From Sphingomonas sp. G-3-2-10 (GTDB taxonomy: Bacteria; Pseudomonadota; Alphaproteobacteria; Sphingomonadales; Sphingomonadaceae), in contig NZ_JABBFY010000001.1 of NCBI RefSeq assembly GCF_012927115.1, positions 1-64,000 on the forward strand: DNA of 64,000 nt. The letters are read 5' to 3'. The notes under the pieces were generated by a model. It was not told the origin of the DNA. It did no database searches and worked only from the letters and a program-made list of their open reading frames with translations. Position numbers and translations under genes: made by a program. Positions 8,093 through 17,131 of this stretch are shown here, in pieces. The number at the start of each line of letters is the position of its first letter. Positions within the stretch are counted from its first letter, which is position 1.

Positions 8093-9230
8093 AGCCTTGC
8101 ACCATCAGATCGATACCGACGGTGCGATCGACTTCGAAGACCTGTTCGAGACAGCCCCGTGCGGCTATCTTCTGACCGATCGCGACGGTCGCCTCGTGCG
8201 CGCGAACCGGACCTTCGCGAATTGGATCGGCTCCAGCCCGGACGCGCTTTGCGGCAAGCGTCTCCCCGAACTCCTCACGGTTCCCGGCAAGATATTCTAC
8301 GAGACTCATTTCGCGCCGACGCTGCGCATGCAGGGCCGGCTCGACGAGATCGCGCTCGACCTCGTCACTGCGGACCAGCGCAAGCTTTCGGTGCTGGTGA
8401 ACGCCAGCGAAGCGCGCCGTGCCGACGGCAAAGATATCCAGGTCCGTTTCGCCGTCTTCATGGCGACCGAGCGCCGCGGGTACGAACGCGGTTTGATCGA
8501 GGCCCGCAACAAGGCGGAAGCGGCGGTCGCCGACGAGCGCGCGGAGTCCGAGCTTCGCGAGCAATTCATCGCAGTGCTTGGCCACGACCTGCGCAATCCG
8601 CTTGCATCCATCAGCAGCGGCATTCAGATCCTGGCGCGGGAAAGTTTGAGCGAGCGCGGCAGCAAGGTCGTGGCGCTGATGAGCGGCAGCATCGTGCGCG
8701 CCGGGGCGCTCATCGACAATGTCCTCGATTTTGCGCGGGGCCGCCTTGGCGGTGGCATTACGCTGTCCCTGGACGCCAGCGAGCCGCTCGAAACCGCTCT
8801 TCGCCAGGTCGTCTCTGAGCTTCAGTCGATCTCGCCGGATCACGAGATCGAGGCAAGCTATGAATTGGTGGAACCGATCATCTGTGATCGCGTGCGGATC
8901 GGCCAGCTATTGTCGAACCTCCTGGGCAATGCGCTCACCCACGGGGCGAAAGATAAGCCCGTACGCGTCGATGCTTCCAGCGCTTTGGGTGACCTCACCA
9001 TCTCGGTTTCGAACGGCGGGTCGCCAATCCCGCCTGCCGCGCTCGAGAAGCTGTTCCAGCCTTTCTTCCGAGGGCATGACCGGGTCCGACAAGGTCTCGG
9101 TCTCGGATTGCACATCGCTTCGGAAATCGCGCGTGCCCATGGCGGCAGCTTGGTCGCCCGCTCCGATGAGAACGCCACAACCTTCCTTTTCACCATGCCG
9201 CTCGCCAAAGTCGAGGAACCTGGCGAGTGA
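8085..9230 (+). CDS. PAS-domain sensor histidine kinase coupled to the RsbQ-like hydrolase
   Basis: This 381-aa soluble kinase starts at TTG 8085, overlapping the hydrolase stop by 8 bp, so the two are translationally coupled. An N-terminal PAS (about 15-135; DLFETAPCGYLLTDRDGRLVRAN) resembles the PAS of RsbP-type partners. A coiled linker (about 135-165) and a HisKA domain with the phospho-His in LGHDLRNPLASI follow. A GHKL ATPase closes the protein (LLGNALTHG, SNGGSPIP, GLGLGLHIA). In Bacillus, RsbQ works on RsbP, a PAS-PP2C phosphatase. Here a histidine kinase replaces the phosphatase. A single-domain receiver follows 41 bp downstream, and it would accept the phosphate. Confidence 0.88.
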   Translation: MSEALHHQIDTDGAIDFEDLFETAPCGYLLTDRDGRLVRANRTFANWIGSSPDALCGKRLPELLTVPGKIFYETHFAPTLRMQGRLDEIALDLVTADQRKLSVLVNASEARRADGKDIQVRFAVFMATERRGYERGLIEARNKAEAAVADERAESELREQFIAVLGHDLRNPLASISSGIQILARESLSERGSKVVALMSGSIVRAGALIDNVLDFARGRLGGGITLSLDASEPLETALRQVVSELQSISPDHEIEASYELVEPIICDRVRIGQLLSNLLGNALTHGAKDKPVRVDASSALGDLTISVSNGGSPIPPAALEKLFQPFFRGHDRVRQGLGLGLHIASEIARAHGGSLVARSDENATTFLFTMPLAKVEEPGE

Positions 9231-9271
9231 TGTACCCATAAGCGCCGCTCCCGCGTTGAGGAGCAACCAAA

Positions 9272-9679
9272 ATGGCCGGGCACTTCCCGGGCGGAGAGCC
9301 GGGAATGTCGATCGACGATGCAAAAATGACCGTTTTGGTGGTCGAGGATGATGCGCTGATACGCATGCACGGCGTCGACATCCTGGGAGATGGCGGCTTT
9401 CACGTGCTTGAGGCGGGCAATGCCGACGATGCCCTCGTCATTCTGAGCGACGGCGCGGACGTACAGCTGCTGTTCTCGGACATCGACATGCCGGGCAGCA
9501 TGAATGGCCTGAATCTCGCTCGCGTGGTTTGCGACCGCTGGCCTGCGATCCATCTGCTGCTAACCTCCGGCCAGCACGGGCGGCTGGACGGAGATTTGCC
9601 GGGGCGGGCTCGCTTGGTGCGTAAGCCGTGGTCATCGCAATCGCTCCTTGACCGCGTGCGCGACATGGTGGCGGTGTGA
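9272..9679 (+). CDS. Single-domain response regulator (CheY-like receiver)
   Basis: This 135-aa receiver has VLVVEDDALIR, the phospho-Asp in LLFSDIDMPGSMNG, LLTSGQ and the Lys in LVRKPW. There is no output domain. It probably passes phosphate on, or acts by protein contact, after the PAS kinase just upstream. Two starts are possible: ATG 9272 (GAGGAG upstream) and ATG 9305 (GGAGAG upstream). The first gives an 11-residue extension ahead of the fold. It is the third gene of the hydrolase-kinase-receiver run. Confidence 0.88.
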   Translation: MAGHFPGGEPGMSIDDAKMTVLVVEDDALIRMHGVDILGDGGFHVLEAGNADDALVILSDGADVQLLFSDIDMPGSMNGLNLARVVCDRWPAIHLLLTSGQHGRLDGDLPGRARLVRKPWSSQSLLDRVRDMVAV

Positions 9680-9730
9680 CGTGCTAAGGCTCAGAAGCCA
9701 AGGCACCGGGGAAGCATAACGCCGGCGCCG

Positions 9731-10834
9731 TCATGGGCTGAACACCAGCACGAGGAAGACGGCGAATAGCGAGAGGTGCACCGCCCCTTCCAGCATGGTG
9801 GTTCGCGTGCCGGAGAAAGTGAGGGTGTTGAGCATCAGCGTCACCCCGAGCAGCACCATGTTGGCGGGCGAGACGCCCAGGATTACCGGCTGCCCCGTCG
9901 CCAGGCCGATGAACAGCACGGCCGGCACCGTCAGCCCCAGCGTCGAGGTGGCGGCACCGAGGCACAGGTTGATCGCCCGCGTAAGCTGGTTGGCAGCGAC
10001 TGCGCGGAGCGCCGAAATGCCCTCGGGCGTGAACACGATCAGCGCGATCAGGATACCGCCCAGCGCGGTCGGCGCACCCAGCACTGCGATGCCATGATCG
10101 AGCAGTTTCGCCAGATCCTTCGAGAGGATCACGATGGGCAGGATATTCGCGAGAAGCAGCAACACGCGGCTGGCGGTTGAGCCGGGCGCAGGCTCGACAT
10201 GGGGTAACGGGGTCGCGGCGTCTTCGCACGCCTGTTGCCCCACCGCGACGAAGAAGCCGCGATGCCGGCCAGTCTGGAGCCACAGAAAGCCGATATAAAG
10301 CGCGATCGTGAAGGTTGAGAAGAACAATGCCTGGGGCAGAGACAGCATGCCTGTCGCGTTGGACGTCGTGAAATTGGGTAATACCAGCGCGATCACGCTC
10401 AGCGGGATGATGACCGCCAGATAAGCGGTCGCACCCTGAAGATTGTAACTTTGTTGGTGGAAGCGGAGGCCGCCGACCAAAAGGCACACACCGACCACAC
10501 CGTTGAGCACGATCATGAGCACCGCGAACATCGTGTCGCGGCCCAATGTCGGCACGGCCTTCGCGCTCAGCATGACCGCGCCGATCAGCGCCACCTCGAT
10601 GATGACGATCGACAGGGTAAGCACGAGCGTCCCCAGCGGCTCGCCCAGGCGCCTGGCGACTTCCTCTGCCTCGTGCACCACACCGAACGCCGCCCACAGG
10701 ATCACTGCCAGCAGCCAGACGAATAGCAGCGCCGTGATTACGGGATGTGTACCGACCATCCGCACCGGGTCGGCGAGGAGCATCGCGGCCACGGTCGTCC
10801 AGGCAACCGATAGGCGGATCGATCCCGGCCTCAT
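9731..10834 (-). CDS. chaA: Calcium/proton antiporter of the ChaA/CaCA family
   Basis: This 367-aa inner-membrane protein has about eleven hydrophobic segments and two related acidic repeats, EVALIGAVML in the first half and FTPEGISALRA in the second, as in cation/proton exchangers of the CaCA superfamily. It should expel Ca2+ (or Na+/K+) in exchange for protons. The frame extends to 10921, but the region 10845-11024 encodes a small membrane protein in another frame, so the ATG at 10834, 10 bp after that gene's stop, is the sensible start. It is the third gene of an operon led by a transglutaminase-like gene. Confidence 0.85.
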   Translation of the reverse strand: MRPGSIRLSVAWTTVAAMLLADPVRMVGTHPVITALLFVWLLAVILWAAFGVVHEAEEVARRLGEPLGTLVLTLSIVIIEVALIGAVMLSAKAVPTLGRDTMFAVLMIVLNGVVGVCLLVGGLRFHQQSYNLQGATAYLAVIIPLSVIALVLPNFTTSNATGMLSLPQALFFSTFTIALYIGFLWLQTGRHRGFFVAVGQQACEDAATPLPHVEPAPGSTASRVLLLLANILPIVILSKDLAKLLDHGIAVLGAPTALGGILIALIVFTPEGISALRAVAANQLTRAINLCLGAATSTLGLTVPAVLFIGLATGQPVILGVSPANMVLLGVTLMLNTLTFSGTRTTMLEGAVHLSLFAVFLVLVFSP

Positions 10835-10844
10835 CGTTACCGGC

Positions 10845-11024
10845 TCATCGATGCGGCGGTTTCTGTTTGAGCGACTGGTTCCGCGCATAAATGCGTGCTT
10901 CGCGGCGAAGCCGGCGCTCATATTGGCGCTCGGGCCGTTGGTAGAAATAATGGGCTATAATCGCTGCAATAAACAGCGTGGCGAACAGAATCAGGCCATA
11001 GGCGATCATCAGTCTCGGTTCCAT
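10845..11024 (-). CDS. Small single-span membrane protein (59 aa)
   Basis: This gene is easily missed. It runs from ATG 11024 to TGA 10845. GGGAG stands 7 nt before the start. Residues 6-26 form one hydrophobic helix (LMIAYGLILFATLFIAAII region). A strongly basic, tyrosine-rich tail follows (YQRPERQYERRLRREARIY), probably cytoplasmic. Its first 16 bp overlap the end of the transglutaminase-like gene, and its stop is 10 bp before the antiporter start. The tight packing suggests it works with, or is expressed with, ChaA. I know no named family for it. Confidence 0.8.
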   Translation of the reverse strand: MEPRLMIAYGLILFATLFIAAIIAHYFYQRPERQYERRLRREARIYARNQSLKQKPPHR

Positions 11025-11935
11025 TTCATATCTCCCGCCGTCCGCGACTGCGACCCGGCAATGTTCAAATTGTCTGCGCTCACGGTGACCTTCACCGTCA
11101 TATCGATCAGATCCTCCGGAGCTCCGGTGTAGCGGCCCGCGAGCGGTGGAATCTGCGCAATGTTCCGCGCCACCGCGACCGGCACCAGGTTCGCTCCGCC
11201 CATCCGTGAATTGGTAGGATCGAAGGCGATCCAGCCCGCGCAGGGGAGGTAGATCTCCGCCCAGGCGTGAGTCGCGCCATGTTGGGGCGCGTGATCGTCA
11301 CCCGGAGCGGGGGGATCGTAGAGATAGCCGGAGACGGCTCGCGCGCCGAAGCCAAGATGGCGTGCAGCCTCGATGAACAGCGTCGCGAGATCGCGGCACG
11401 CGCCGGATGCGCGGTCGAGCGTCTCCAACGCCGATTGCGTACCTTCCTCGTGCCGCTCGCCATAGGCGATGCCGGCGCGGGCCGCGCTGTTCAAGTCCTG
11501 GAGCAGGGCGAGAGTGTCGGTCCGCTCCCCTGCGACGATTGCCCGCGCCCAGGCTTGCAACCGTCCCTGCGGATCGGGATGCTCGGGCACCAGCAATGCC
11601 CCCAGGTCCACGCGCTCGTCGTGCGAATAGGCAAACGGATAATGATGCGCGTGCGGAGCGATCGGAAAAACCGGCCAGGCGGCTGCGCCCTGCTCGACCA
11701 CCAGCTGTGCGGAAACGGTGAGCATATCGGCCATTTCGGAGAAGCTGGCAGTCGCGATCAGGTTGCCGAACACATCCTGTGTCCATTCGACGTCCGCAAC
11801 GGGGGAGCTGCTTATCAGAGTCCTGATCGGCTTGAGATCATGGCTAGTCCGCGGGCTCAGCATCATCCGGTGCGGGAGCAGCGTCACTGCCCGCGCATAA
11901 CGGTAGGTCGTCTCATGACAGATGGTGAGCAGCAT
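11009..11935 (-). CDS. Transglutaminase-like cysteine peptidase-fold protein
   Basis: This 308-aa protein has the N-terminal beta domain common in bacterial transglutaminase-like proteins (about 1-90; ICHETTYRYARAVTLLPHRMMLSPR) and a core with the triad Cys in SGACRDLA, His in THAWAEIY and Asp in AFDPTNS. There is no signal peptide. Members act as proteases, amidases or cross-linking enzymes; the substrate is unknown. The gene leads an operon with a 59-aa membrane protein and ChaA. Its upstream leader is nearly a copy of the one before the cold-shock gene at 15.5 kb. A second transglutaminase-like gene lies at 19.7 kb in the same island. GGGAGG lies 11 nt before the ATG. Confidence 0.9.
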   Translation of the reverse strand: MLLTICHETTYRYARAVTLLPHRMMLSPRTSHDLKPIRTLISSSPVADVEWTQDVFGNLIATASFSEMADMLTVSAQLVVEQGAAAWPVFPIAPHAHHYPFAYSHDERVDLGALLVPEHPDPQGRLQAWARAIVAGERTDTLALLQDLNSAARAGIAYGERHEEGTQSALETLDRASGACRDLATLFIEAARHLGFGARAVSGYLYDPPAPGDDHAPQHGATHAWAEIYLPCAGWIAFDPTNSRMGGANLVPVAVARNIAQIPPLAGRYTGAPEDLIDMTVKVTVSADNLNIAGSQSRTAGDMKWNRD

Positions 11936-11983
11936 CGCGTTCGGTGCCTCCCGGACACCCCGTCCGTTCCGCGCGCGACATGC

Positions 11984-12090
11984 GTACGGAGCCAGGCAGC
12001 GTGAAAGGAGTTGGCGGTCCGCAAGACCTCAAATCCGTCGCAGGCGACGATAGCATCCCCGATATGGGGACTGCGGAGATAGCCGGCAAT
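11984..12090 (-). promoter_or_regulatory. Promoter and leader, copy 1 (before the transglutaminase operon)
   Basis: Read on the minus strand, TTGCCG (about 12083-12088) and CATATC (about 12059-12064) form a plausible -35/-10 pair. A conserved leader follows: TATCGTCGCCTGCGACGG (about 12035-12052), which contains the dyad CGTCGC-CT-GCGACG, and about 27 nt later CCTTTC-CGCT-CCTGGCTCCGT (11985-12007). The same blocks with nearly the same spacing (51 against 52 nt) lie before the csp gene at 15796-15865. Confidence 0.6.
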
Positions 12091-12109
12091 GCTCGCGGGC
12101 TTTTTCTCG

Positions 12110-12238
12110 TCAGTCGCGCTTCGACGGAATTGGAATCGGGCTTCCCTTCAGCGACGGCGCGGACGCGTTCGCCTTGGGTGCCTCCAGCTTCTTGGGCTTG
12201 CGGACTTCCCGATTGCTCTTGCGTTGTCCCTTGGCCAT
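12110..12238 (-). CDS. Small basic protein (42 aa)
   Basis: A short gene from ATG 12238 to TGA 12110. AAGGAG lies 8 nt before the start, which is the strongest argument that it is real. The product is lysine/arginine-rich at the N-terminus (MAKGQRKSNREVRKPKK) and then Ala/Pro/Ser-rich, so it is probably disordered and may bind nucleic acid. Similar short MAKGQRKSNRE proteins are familiar from Alphaproteobacteria, but no function is known to me. It is transcribed in the same direction as the transglutaminase operon, whose promoter begins just downstream. Confidence 0.75.
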   Translation of the reverse strand: MAKGQRKSNREVRKPKKLEAPKANASAPSLKGSPIPIPSKRD

Positions 12239-12348
12239 GGGCTCGCTCCTTCCTGGCGTTCGAGCCTGGCGGCCAACGCTCTGACCCGGATTGGAGCAGC
12301 GGTTCCAGCCTAATCCACGGCGGGCGCGGGCGCCACCATAATCGCCGG

Positions 12349-12711
12349 TCAGTCAGCAGGAGCACGTACCGTTGCCGCGCCGGCTCCGCTGCGCAATGCC
12401 GAAACCGCCGCCTCGCACGCACGCTGGCTGGCATAGCCACTGCTGACGGCGATCGATTGTCCGGATGCCGAGCAGAAGCGCCACCGCCAATCTCCCCCGG
12501 AGAACAGGATGGCAGTCAGGCTGACGCGTTCGGCACGATAAATCTCGAAATAGGGCTCGTCGACCGGCTGAGGGCGGAACCGACCTTCACCCACGGGCTT
12601 AGCGTCCGGCGAACGGCCGAGGCGGAACAAGGCCGCTGTGATGTCCAGGGGCAGTTCCCCGGCATCGCAGCGCGGTGGATCGAATTCGCTGAAGGCCATG
12701 CTGGAAGGCAC
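12349..12711 (-). CDS. DUF1508/YegP-like small protein
   Basis: The product is about 116-120 aa. The C-terminal half reads TAILFSGGDWRWRF followed by a short ASGQ turn and SSGYASQRACEAAV. This is the pattern of DUF1508 (YegP-type) domains, in which a beta-hairpin with WRWR is followed by a 'SgGY..k..c..ai' helix. A GTG at 12711 has GGGAGAG at good spacing; an ATG at 12699, four codons later, has none. Function of the family is unknown. It diverges from the 81-aa gene at 12868, with about 155 bp between for both promoters. Confidence 0.7.
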   Translation of the reverse strand: MPSSMAFSEFDPPRCDAGELPLDITAALFRLGRSPDAKPVGEGRFRPQPVDEPYFEIYRAERVSLTAILFSGGDWRWRFCSASGQSIAVSSGYASQRACEAAVSALRSGAGAATVRAPAD

Positions 12712-12867
12712 AAGATCTCTCCCATAGAACAAGCGGGAGCAATCCGTTTCTCTCTGGCGTCGCGCGCTCGTGAAAAGATCTGCGACGATGGTGCATATAT
12801 AGCAGCATGCCACGCACTTGACCATGCTACAAAGCTGTCGAGCACGGGGCTCGCAAGGAGAAAGCGC

Positions 12868-13113
12868 GTGTCGACCCGCACCACTCGCAGCACGGCCACC
12901 TTCGCGTCGTCCTTTCGGCTGAAAGGCGTGGACGAACTCCTTCCCCCCGGCACCTATCAGGTCGAGACAGACGAGGAAGGCGTGGAGGGGAACGAGCGCA
13001 CCGTCTTCCGGCGGGCCGCCACGCTCTTCTACGTGCCCACCGCATCGGGCACGCGAGTCTGCACCGTCGATCCCGACGATCTTGCCGCTGCGCTTGCCGC
13101 CGACAGCCGGTAA
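12868..13113 (+). CDS. Hypothetical protein (81 aa)
   Basis: This gene starts at GTG 12868, with AAGGAG 7 nt upstream. The product is polar. A basic Thr/Ser/Arg-rich start (STRTTRSTATF) precedes a compact segment with LPPGTYQVETDEEG and RRAATLFYVPTASGTR, which looks like a small beta-rich fold. No family is recognised. The upstream frame is open for a long way, but the region before 12868 is shared with genes on the other strand, so only the last 81 codons are credible. Confidence 0.7.
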   Translation: MSTRTTRSTATFASSFRLKGVDELLPPGTYQVETDEEGVEGNERTVFRRAATLFYVPTASGTRVCTVDPDDLAAALAADSR

Positions 13114-13250
13114 TCCGGGGCCGCCACTTGCTGCGGGACGCGGCAGTGCCCACATATACCGTCATGGGCTCGCGAACGCAGCGAGCCTGTTCGCATAGCG
13201 GCGGCGCTGGCCTCCGGTTGTGACAGCGACGACCCGTCGCGGCCCAGTAA

Positions 13251-14891
<1,641 letters not shown>

Positions 14892-14923
14892 TCCGCCGGC
14901 CACGAACCCCAGGAGTATCTGCG

Positions 14924-15133
14924 ATGTCACGAATTCCCGTTCGCCCCTATCTCGTCACCAAGGACGAGGCAGGCACCTTCCGCGTCACCGTGCGGACCAC
15001 CCGCTTCACTTCGCAGGGTTATCCGCTCGTCTCGGCCGAAGTGCTGGACAATGCGTTCAAGACGCAAAGGGCCGCGAGGACGTTCGTACGCGAGGTGTAT
15101 AGTGGCGAAGCCAGCGACATCGCCATCAAATAG
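14924..15133 (+). CDS. Hypothetical small protein after GroEL (69 aa)
   Basis: A 69-aa product starting at ATG 14924 with CAGGAG upstream, 32 bp after the GroEL stop, so probably co-transcribed. Sequence features are a basic N-terminus (MSRIPVRPYLV), a beta-type TFRVTVRTTRF, and a helix with AFKTQRAARTFVREVY. It is likely a small folded alpha/beta protein. No family is recognised. Its stop is 3 bp from the stop of the opposite-strand gene. Confidence 0.75.
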   Translation: MSRIPVRPYLVTKDEAGTFRVTVRTTRFTSQGYPLVSAEVLDNAFKTQRAARTFVREVYSGEASDIAIK

Positions 15134-15136
15134 CTG

Positions 15137-15466
15137 TTACTTGCGCGCCTTGCGGGCGGCGTAGCGCGCGTCGCGTTCCGCCTTCCGCTCGGCGTCGCTT
15201 TTCACCGGAACCATCGCGGCTTCGGCCGCGCGGGCCGCGGTCTCGGCCGCCAGTGCGCGTGCGTCGGACGCCGCCTGCTTTTCGGCTGCGCGCCGGGCAC
15301 GCTGCGCGGCCTGAGCGGTCTCGCGCTTGATTGCCACAGCCTTGCGGTCGGCAACCTGCCCCTCGCTGGGTGCGGGCTTGGCGCGGAGTTGCGCCAGCGC
15401 CTTCAGCTTGGCGGTGCGGGAAAGCGCGGCGCGCTCGTTGAAATCGGGTGCTCGATAGGCTGTCAT
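15137..15466 (-). CDS. DUF6481-like Ala/Arg-rich helical protein
   Basis: A 109-aa protein starting at ATG 15466 (the frame stays open to 15511). After MTAYRAPDFNERAALS it is almost wholly charged helix rich in Ala, Arg, Lys and Glu, ending ARYAARKARK, so a long coiled-coil or disordered basic helix is expected. The opening and the closing match what I remember of DUF6481 proteins of sphingomonads; no function is known. It lies 79 bp downstream of the csp stop on the same strand, with the csp terminator between them. Confidence 0.7.
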   Translation of the reverse strand: MTAYRAPDFNERAALSRTAKLKALAQLRAKPAPSEGQVADRKAVAIKRETAQAAQRARRAAEKQAASDARALAAETAARAAEAAMVPVKSDAERKAERDARYAARKARK

Positions 15467-15490
15467 CTTGGACTTTCTGCAACGGACGCT

Positions 15491-15524
15491 GAAAGGGCGG
15501 ACCCGGCACATGCCGGATCCGCCC
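15491..15524 (-). terminator. Terminator after the cold-shock gene
   Basis: On the minus strand, GGGCGGA-TCCGGC pairs with GCCGGG-TCCGCCC around a 4-nt loop and is followed by TTTC. It sits about 20 nt after the csp stop. Confidence 0.65.
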
Positions 15525-15544
15525 CGTTCAATCAGGAAACCTGA

Positions 15545-15751
15545 TCAGGCTGCCTGGAGATTCACCGCGGACGACTTGCCGCGCTGGTCATTCTCGATCT
15601 CGTACGACAGGCGCTGGTCCGCATTCAGCGTTGCCATGCCGGCGCGTTCGACGGCGCTGATATGGACGAAGCTGTCATTGCCGCCGCCCTCGGGCGAGAT
15701 AAAGCCATAGCCTTTGTCGATATTGAAGAATTTGACGGTGCCGATGGGCAT
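15545..15751 (-). CDS. Cold-shock protein (CspA family)
   Basis: A 68-aa single OB-fold protein. The RNA-binding motifs RNP1 (KGYGFI, residues 13-18) and RNP2 (DSFVHI, 26-31) are intact. It would bind single-stranded RNA or DNA and melt RNA structure. The start at 15751 has AAAGGAAC upstream. Its leader shares two conserved blocks with the leader of the transglutaminase operon at 12 kb, so the two genes may respond to the same signal. A hairpin terminator follows directly. Confidence 0.95.
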   Translation of the reverse strand: MPIGTVKFFNIDKGYGFISPEGGGNDSFVHISAVERAGMATLNADQRLSYEIENDQRGKSSAVNLQAA

Positions 15752-15795
15752 GGAATGTTCCTTTCGCGAACATGCGTTTGTCCGCACGCAACTGC

Positions 15796-15910
15796 GCACG
15801 GAGCCAGGAAGCGAGAAAGGGAAGGGTCGGCCCGGAAGCGTCGGCCTCCGTCGCAGGCGACGATAGCCACACGGATATGGGGTGGCGGCTGCGATATGCA
15901 ACCTAGATGC
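15796..15910 (-). promoter_or_regulatory. Promoter and leader, copy 2 (before the csp gene)
   Basis: Read on the minus strand, TTGCAT (15897-15902) and CATATC (15874-15879) are separated by 17 nt and give a plausible promoter. The leader then carries TATCGTCGCCTGCGACGG (15848-15865; dyad CGTCGC-CT-GCGACG) and, about 27 nt on, CCTTTCTCGCTTCCTGGCTCC (15799-15819). These blocks match copy 1 at 11984-12090. The leader is about 110 nt long in both cases. Confidence 0.6.
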
Positions 15911-16181
15911 GAACGTTCCCCGTATCGGCGAAACCGCGATCGGGATTCTCGCTGAAGCCGCGGTCCTTGGAGGCGATCAGTTCGAGCGCCATCGCTGCGT
16001 CCATCACGCCCTGTTGTCGCAGGGCCGTCCGCTTGTCGCGCTTGTCTGCGTCCAGCGCCTCCTTGGCCCAGGCCGCGGCAGCGGTCGTCGCGATGTCGCG
16101 GACATTGGGGAGCACGGCATTGGCAGCAAGTGCGAGCTGGCGGGTTTGCTGGGCGCGGCACATGATGGCAGTGGGTTTCAT
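15903..16181 (-). CDS. Hypothetical protein (92 aa)
   Basis: Starts at ATG 16181 with GAAAGGAC 6 nt upstream. The product is mostly helical and alanine-rich (ALAANAVLPNVRDIATTAAAAW, split by motif; WAKEALDADKRDKRTALRQQ), with a polar tail. No domain is recognised. It lies downstream of two other short minus-strand genes and 150 bp upstream of the csp gene, inside the csp promoter side. Confidence 0.65.
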   Translation of the reverse strand: MKPTAIMCRAQQTRQLALAANAVLPNVRDIATTAAAAWAKEALDADKRDKRTALRQQGVMDAAMALELIASKDRGFSENPDRGFADTGNVRI

Positions 16182-16223
16182 GACTTGTCCTTTCGAGACG
16201 GAAGATCGGCGATTGGCGGTGAG

Positions 16224-16379
16224 CTATTCGGCACGGCCAGCGCGCCAGGGCAGGCCCGGCAGGCGAACCATGTCCCGTCCGCACCGCGTGCAGACGCTCA
16301 CAAAGTGGCCGCGATCCCAATGGTTGCGCGCCGGATCCGGGAGATGGGTCCCGAACAACCGATGGAGGAGCTCAAGCAC
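16224..16379 (-). CDS. Tiny CxxC protein (51 aa)
   Basis: A very short frame from GTG 16379 to TAG 16224. The GTG overlaps the stop of the 62-aa gene upstream by 8 bp. The product begins VLELLHRLFGTHLPD and has VCTRCGRDMVRLPGLPW near the C-terminus. A CxxC followed by GRD is typical of half zinc ribbons, and the LPGLPW ending seems non-random. There is no clear ribosome site, so translation would depend on coupling. The alternative is that this is chance open sequence. Confidence 0.5.
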   Translation of the reverse strand: MLELLHRLFGTHLPDPARNHWDRGHFVSVCTRCGRDMVRLPGLPWRAGRAE

Positions 16380-16560
16380 TGACGGCGCTTCCACCGGCCG
16401 GCACGCGCTTCGCGGCCGCTAGCGCGTCCTTGAGCGTGGTGTAGCGAAAGCCGTTCCAGTGGAAATACGCCACGGGCACGCATTCGATGCCATAGGCCGC
16501 CATCAATTCTTCAGCGTTCTCGGCATCATGCTCAGGCACGACAGCAAATTCGGTGCTCAT
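16372..16560 (-). CDS. Hypothetical small protein (62 aa)
   Basis: Starts at ATG 16560 with AAGGAA 7 nt upstream. The product is acidic at first (EFAVVPEHDAENAEELMAAYG) and has a central VAYFHWNGFRYTTLKDALAAAKR, which looks like a small alpha/beta unit. No family is recognised. It leads a run of three short minus-strand genes, and the next gene overlaps its stop. Confidence 0.7.
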   Translation of the reverse strand: MSTEFAVVPEHDAENAEELMAAYGIECVPVAYFHWNGFRYTTLKDALAAAKRVPAGGSAVSA

Positions 16561-16596
16561 TCGGAATTCCTTGGTGCGGCTGTAGCCGGAGAAAAT

Positions 16597-16941
16597 TCAG
16601 CTGACGCGCTGCTGTGCCCACTGGCTGCGCGTGACCGCGCCAGTCAGGACCTTCGAGCCATAGACCCGGGCCACCGCCGCCGCGTCATCCGCATTGACGA
16701 ACACGACGCGAGTCCCGCTAGGGACAAGCGGTTCGATGGCGCTGATGATCGCTTTGAGCCTGGCTGAAGTCGCGATGACGTGATTGATCGCCGCGTCGAT
16801 ATTGACGGCGCGCGTCACGATGGTTTGCCCGATCCGGCGGTCGGCCGGGCGATCCTCGGATCGGGTTCGGGCGAGCGGAGAAGGGGCGGTGGCGAGATCT
16901 GGGGCATGCACGGCTCCACGCAGAGCGGGAGCACGAACCAT
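16597..16941 (-). CDS. Hypothetical protein (114 aa or shorter)
   Basis: The frame runs from ATG 16941. The first 40 residues are Pro/Arg/Ala-rich and may be untranslated. The remaining part (TRAVNIDAAINHVIATSARLK, SGTRVVFVNADDAAAVARVYG) looks like a real alpha/beta fold, and a GTG codon within it (start of VTRAVNI, near 16820) is a possible alternative start. No strong ribosome site is seen for either. No family is recognised. It diverges from the catalase gene. Confidence 0.55.
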   Translation of the reverse strand: MVRAPALRGAVHAPDLATAPSPLARTRSEDRPADRRIGQTIVTRAVNIDAAINHVIATSARLKAIISAIEPLVPSGTRVVFVNADDAAAVARVYGSKVLTGAVTRSQWAQQRVS

Positions 16942-17131
16942 CTCTCAGTCGCATCCATGCTCGTGGCAAGTTGGAGCGATGCACATCATATGGGGTGCCG
17001 CGCGCGCATTACGAGTGCCGCCACCGCCGCAGTCTCCCAATTCGCAATATTTCTCGGACAGCCGGACATTCCCCGCCACCGAAGCGTTCTCCTCCCGACT
17101 TGCCGGATCATCGGCGACAAGGGAATTTTCA

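Noticed and set aside
12725..12756. AGAAC-N14-CGTT before the 81-aa gene
   Set aside because: The spacing of 14 is two short of the EcfG range and the -35 has one mismatch.
17064..17088. GGACA-N16-CGTT before the catalase as an EcfG promoter
   Set aside because: Spacing is right, but the -35 differs from GGAAC at two of five positions, so I do not claim it.
16784..17131. N-terminal extension of the catalase
   Set aside because: The codons before 17132 overlap a likely minus-strand gene and are not catalase-like. The TTG at 17132 has a ribosome site.
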